Source: Thiotrichaceae bacterium
Lineage (GTDB): Bacteria > Pseudomonadota > Gammaproteobacteria > Thiotrichales > Thiotrichaceae
Direction of reading: 5' to 3'
Length of the DNA: 8,905 bases
NCBI GenBank assembly: GCA_027009095.1
Contig: JALVDG010000319.1
Location: forward strand, 1 to 8,905
Shown in pieces: positions 6,746 through 8,905 of this stretch (positions within the stretch are counted from its first letter, which is position 1; every line of letters begins with the position of its first letter). The position numbers were made by a program, and so were the translations under genes. The notes below the pieces were generated by a model, which saw only the letters and a list, made by a program, of their open reading frames with translations, had not been told where the DNA came from and did no database searches.

Positions 6746-6752
6746 CTAGCAC
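6746..6752 (+). repeat. Right target-site duplication of the cassette (CTAGCAC)
   Basis: This is an exact copy, in direct orientation, of 5372-5378. It begins at the base after the right inverted repeat ends (...AAAACT). Confidence 0.7.
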
Positions 6753-6777
6753 TTCAACAAGTTTGATTTGACTCCTT

Positions 6778-6831
6778 TTAATTCTCTAGCTCAGGTTGCT
6801 GATCAGGGATGCGGATTTGTATTTCAGGCAT
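6778..6831 (-). CDS. Possible 17-codon small ORF downstream of the Rpn gene
   Basis: On the minus strand, AAGGAAG lies 9 bases before an ATG at 6831. It opens a frame reading MPEIQIRIPDQQPELEN and stopping at 6778. A second AAGGAG follows the stop almost at once. The good ribosome-binding context is the only support. It may be a tiny peptide, the remnant of a gene decayed near the cassette insertion, or chance. I do not recognise it. Confidence 0.2.
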   Translation of the reverse strand: MPEIQIRIPDQQPELEN

Positions 6832-6911
6832 AATTTAAGACTTCCTTGATAAGTTTTTATAAATGCTATTGCTTATATATGAGGATTAAAAAAGCAGATC
6901 TCATTAGAAGT

Positions 6912-7850
6912 TTAAGATTTATCCTGTAACTGAGTCACATGCTCAAGACTTAAGCCTGTTGTTTTAGCCACGATCTCAGGGGACATCTCTAATGCTAATA
7001 ACTTAATGGCTGTTTCTTCATTTGCTTTTATTTCACCTTCTTTTCTTCCTTTTTCCAAACCTTCTTTTATTCCCTTTTCCAAACCTTCTTTTATTCCCTT
7101 TTCCAAGCCTTCTTTTATTCCCTTTTTTAAACCTTGTTGTTTGGCGAGTTCTAATGATGATTTTTGAATATAAATAAACTCTTTGCGTTTATATTGCTCT
7201 TCTAATTCGGCTTCTGACATATTGCTTTCATCAATAAAGCTTAATGCTTCTGAGAGACAAGGATCAAAGGTTTTAGGAATCATTTCCATTTCCCCTGCGT
7301 GTTTAAGAAAATAAATCCACTGATCGCTAATTGTCTCTAAAGCTTCAAAAGGCTTATTAAATTTAGGTAGCTCCACAAAAACCAGCTCAATGTCATCGCT
7401 ATATTTAATAAAATGCTGTTGCTCTAGTAGTTTAAAACGGGTCAATACGGAATCTTTAAGTTCCTCCTCTTTAAACATTGTAAAGTCGGCAATAGTCAGC
7501 GCAATAACGGGGTTGATGAGCGAATAAGTCTGACCTTTTTTTAATTGCAGCGCGTAATGTTTAGCGGCATTAATTAAAATACGTTGCTCAAAGCCTGCAT
7601 GATTAAGCACCTGCATTTCTACAATCACTTGCGTACCATCATTTAAAACCGCTTTTACATCAACATAAGAGTCTTTCATGCCCTTCAATAGCGGAATAGC
7701 ATATGGATCAACAATGGTTAAATCTTCGATTTTCTTGTTTTGATCGGTATAAAGAATGGCATTTAGAAAGCTGATCAGTATCGGTTTGCTTTCAGTGCTA
7801 CCAAATACTTTTTTAAATGCCAGATCTGTTTTAACATCTAGGAATCTCAT
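6912..7850 (-). CDS. Rpn family recombination-promoting nuclease / putative transposase (PD-(D/E)XK_2)
   Basis: This 312-residue protein belongs to the Rpn/YhgA-like family (PF12784/TIGR01784). Some members promote RecA-independent recombination and cleave DNA (family knowledge). It opens with MRFLDVKTDLAFKKVFG (motif KxDxAFKKVFG, Asp9). The nuclease core is YVDVKAVLNDGTQVIVEMQV (62-81), with Asp64 and the Glu78-x-Gln80 form typical of the family, followed by QRILINAAKHYALQLKKGQ. Residues 240-271 are a charged tandem repeat (KGIKEGLE units) likely to be helical or coiled-coil. The C-terminus, LLALEMSPEIVAKTTGLSLEHV, is the small helical motif common at the end of these proteins. AAGGAGAG lies 7 bases before ATG 7850. 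The name transposase is historical: no transposition by this protein is implied. Confidence 0.88.
   Translation of the reverse strand: MRFLDVKTDLAFKKVFGSTESKPILISFLNAILYTDQNKKIEDLTIVDPYAIPLLKGMKDSYVDVKAVLNDGTQVIVEMQVLNHAGFEQRILINAAKHYALQLKKGQTYSLINPVIALTIADFTMFKEEELKDSVLTRFKLLEQQHFIKYSDDIELVFVELPKFNKPFEALETISDQWIYFLKHAGEMEMIPKTFDPCLSEALSFIDESNMSEAELEEQYKRKEFIYIQKSSLELAKQQGLKKGIKEGLEKGIKEGLEKGIKEGLEKGRKEGEIKANEETAIKLLALEMSPEIVAKTTGLSLEHVTQLQDKS
7036..7131 (-). repeat. 24-bp tandem repeat inside the Rpn gene
   Basis: Three near-identical 24-bp units (7060-7083, 7084-7107, 7108-7131; plus-strand unit CCTTCTTTTATTCCCTTTTC followed by CAAA) and a degenerate fourth (7036-7059) lie head to tail. 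Each encodes eight residues, KGIKEGLE, so gain or loss of units keeps the frame. The near identity of the units points to recent slippage or recombination. Confidence 0.9.
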
Positions 7851-7857
7851 CTTTAAA

Positions 7858-7865
7858 CTCTCCTT
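7858..7865 (-). promoter_or_regulatory. Ribosome-binding site of the Rpn gene
   Basis: On the minus strand AAGGAGAG lies 7 bases before ATG 7850. It is a strong Shine-Dalgarno and fixes the start. Upstream, on the same strand, the sequence is very AT-rich (TTAATTATGTTAAAATGATT), and the promoter probably lies there or in the end of the adjacent repeat element. Confidence 0.7.
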
Positions 7866-7895
7866 ATTATTTTAATCATTTTAACATAATTAAGC

Positions 7896-8140
7896 AGCAC
7901 GGTAGGTCGTATAAGTGCCGTCCATATATTTCAATTCTTTATCGAAATTTACACGGCACGCCATACGACATGTTGGTATAAAATATGTCAGATGATGACG
8001 TATCTTATTTAAACTTAATCATCCTCTGGAAAACTTTATCGGGTGGTGTGATTCACAAAGATTGAGGCTTTATATTGTCGGCTGGCGATGCGCGGACAGA
8101 TTACACTTGAATCTTAGCCGACCTACCGCGCTACCGCGCT
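7896..8140. repeat. MITE-like element with inverted ends and two internal foldbacks
   Basis: The ends are AGCACGGTAGGTCGTATAAG (7896-7915) and CTTAGCCGACCTACCGCGCT (8113-8132), inverted repeats matching at 17 of 20 positions. The right end has an 8-bp tandem duplication CTACCGCG (8123-8138). The left half folds: GTCGTAT/ATACGAC (7906-7912 with 7963-7969) then GTGCCGT/ACGGCAC (7915-7921 with 7953-7959). The right half folds: GTCGGCT/AGCCGAC (8077-8083 with 8116-8122), enclosing GCG-ATG-CGC and AGATT/AATCT. It is visibly richer in G+C than its flanks and has no coding capacity. It fits a non-autonomous repeat of the MITE or palindromic-repeat type. No clear target-site duplication was found. 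Confidence 0.65.
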
Positions 8141-8146
8141 AAAATT

Positions 8147-8175
8147 TGTTATAATAAATAAAAGTATTAAAGGAG
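8147..8175 (+). promoter_or_regulatory. Extended -10 promoter and Shine-Dalgarno of the Uma2 gene
   Basis: TGTTATAAT (8147-8155) is a consensus extended -10 box (TGn then TATAAT); no good -35 lies 17 bases upstream, which extended -10 promoters tolerate. AAAGGAG (8169-8175) is 5 bases before ATG 8181. The -10 box begins 7 bases outside the right end of the MITE-like element, so any -35 region would lie within the element. Confidence 0.55.
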
Positions 8176-8180
8176 TTCCC

Positions 8181-8735
8181 ATGTTAGCTTATAAAAATGA
8201 ATATCTACCAAACTACACCTATGATGACTATAAAAAGTGGGAGGGTGACTGGGAACTCATCCGTGGCATACCCTATGCCATGACGCCTGCTCCTAACATT
8301 ATACATCAAGAGATAAACAGTAAAATTATGTTTGAGCTTATGACTCAACTAAAAGGGTGTAAAGAGTGCAAAGCCCTACCAGAAGTAGATTGGAAAATAG
8401 ATGATGAAACAGTTGTCAGACCTGATAGTTTAGTCGTTTGCAACTTAGAAAACTCAAAAGCCTACCTCTCTAAAACACCCAAGATTATCTTTGAAGTCCT
8501 ATCACCCTCAACCAAAACCAAAGATAGAAACTTTAAGTCACTGCTCTATGCACAAAATGGGGTAAAATATTACATTTTAGTTGAACCTGCAGGAATGTTT
8601 GCAGAGGTCTATCTACTTCAAAATGGTAACTATAAACTACAAGGAGAGTTTAAAGAGGAGGAGTACCATTTTGATTTAGATAATGGGTGTAGTTTTGAGT
8701 TCTCTTTTAAAGAGGTTTTTGATTTGATAATATAA
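8181..8735 (+). CDS. Uma2 family endonuclease-like protein
   Basis: This 184-residue protein belongs to the Uma2/DUF820 family (PF05685), a PD-(D/E)XK-fold group greatly expanded in cyanobacteria and present in scattered other bacteria. Family landmarks in order are YTYDDYKKWEGDWELIRGIPYAMTPAP across 12-38 (with the conserved Glu25), IHQEINSKI (41-49), VRPDSLVVC (79-87, Asp82), and IIFEVLSPSTKTKDRNFKSLLYAQNGVKYYILVEP across 102-136 (Glu105, Ser108-Pro-Ser, Asp115, Lys119, Tyr123). The length is normal and no catalytic position is obviously lost. The function of these proteins is poorly known; nuclease activity is assumed from the fold. Strong Shine-Dalgarno and -10 signals show it is probably expressed as a single gene. 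It is divergent from the Rpn gene and convergent with the partial gene at the right edge. Confidence 0.88.
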   Translation: MLAYKNEYLPNYTYDDYKKWEGDWELIRGIPYAMTPAPNIIHQEINSKIMFELMTQLKGCKECKALPEVDWKIDDETVVRPDSLVVCNLENSKAYLSKTPKIIFEVLSPSTKTKDRNFKSLLYAQNGVKYYILVEPAGMFAEVYLLQNGNYKLQGEFKEEEYHFDLDNGCSFEFSFKEVFDLII

Positions 8736-8757
8736 TTTTTAAAAAATATTCATTATT

Positions 8758-8905
8758 TTAAAACATATTTTGCATTAAGTGTTTAAGATCACCTTCAGTA
8801 ATAGGGCAATCGCACTTAAATTTAGTTGACTTTAATGAACATTTTAAAATCAGCAAGTTACAAGGTTCGCAATTTTGCGAATAAATATAATTCACGAATT
8901 TTAAA
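8758..8905 (-). CDS. C-terminus of an unidentified Cys-rich protein (5' end outside window)
   Basis: The minus strand is open from the right edge to a TAA at 8758-8760, giving 48 codons. The peptide is well formed for a protein tail: NCEPCNLLILKCS (11-23) and KFKCDCPITEGDLKHLMQNM (28-47). Five cysteines in two clusters (12, 15, 22, 31, 33) could bind zinc. I do not recognise the family. Support comes from uninterrupted coding in AT-rich DNA, balanced amino-acid composition, and the 22-bp convergent gap after the Uma2 gene. It could still be a chance open stretch. Confidence 0.4.
   Translation of the reverse strand, partial: LKFVNYIYSQNCEPCNLLILKCSLKSTKFKCDCPITEGDLKHLMQNMF

Noticed and set aside
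7036..7131. CRISPR-like array from the regular 24-bp repeats
   Set aside because: The units are contiguous without spacers and are coding sequence in the Rpn gene.
6912..7850. Rpn protein as the transposase that moved the cassette
   Set aside because: Rpn proteins are PD-(D/E)XK nucleases without known terminal-repeat recognition; adjacency alone does not support this.
8866..8881. TTCGCA/TGCGAA hairpin as a terminator near the right edge
   Set aside because: It has no T-run on either strand and lies inside the probable minus-strand coding tail.

Overview
The window looks like a stretch of an AT-rich gammaproteobacterial chromosome. The best taxonomic clue is the long HrpA-type DEAH helicase with its DUF3418 C-terminus, which is typical of Gammaproteobacteria and relatives. 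An Rpn/PD-(D/E)XK_2 protein and a Uma2 nuclease close together suit a repeat-rich environmental lineage such as the Thiotrichales sulfur oxidisers, but that narrower placement is only a guess.

Layout. Positions 1-2870 (+) hold the C-terminal 955 residues of hrpA, cut by the left edge. A hairpin-rich spacer follows. Next come two unrelated exported proteins on the + strand: an SGNH/SASA-type carbohydrate esterase (3140-4102) and an ankyrin-repeat protein with a long Arg/Pro-rich tandem-repeat linker (4468-5292). A strong 11-bp hairpin closes the ankyrin gene.

Positions 5379-6745 are the most striking part. A tight two-gene unit, a DUF2237 protein (5513-5893) and a HAD-like phosphatase (5896-6675, 2-nt gap), lies between imperfect ~53-bp terminal inverted repeats. 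These are immediately flanked by a perfect 7-bp direct repeat, CTAGCAC (5372-5378 and 6746-6752). This has the structure of a transposed cassette that carries passenger genes and no transposase. It sits between the convergent ankyrin and Rpn genes, where insertion would do little harm.

The right third has two PD-(D/E)XK-fold proteins transcribed divergently: an Rpn-family protein on the minus strand (6912-7850) with a 24-bp/8-residue tandem repeat, and a Uma2-family protein on the plus strand (8181-8735). Between them lies a ~245-bp MITE-like element with 20-bp inverted ends and two internal foldbacks; a Uma2 promoter candidate lies just outside its right end. From 8758 to the right edge, the minus strand carries what looks like the Cys-rich C-terminus of another gene.

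Most genes here appear to be independent units. The only convincing operon is DUF2237-HAD. No tRNA, rRNA, CRISPR array, intact transposase or integrase is visible.
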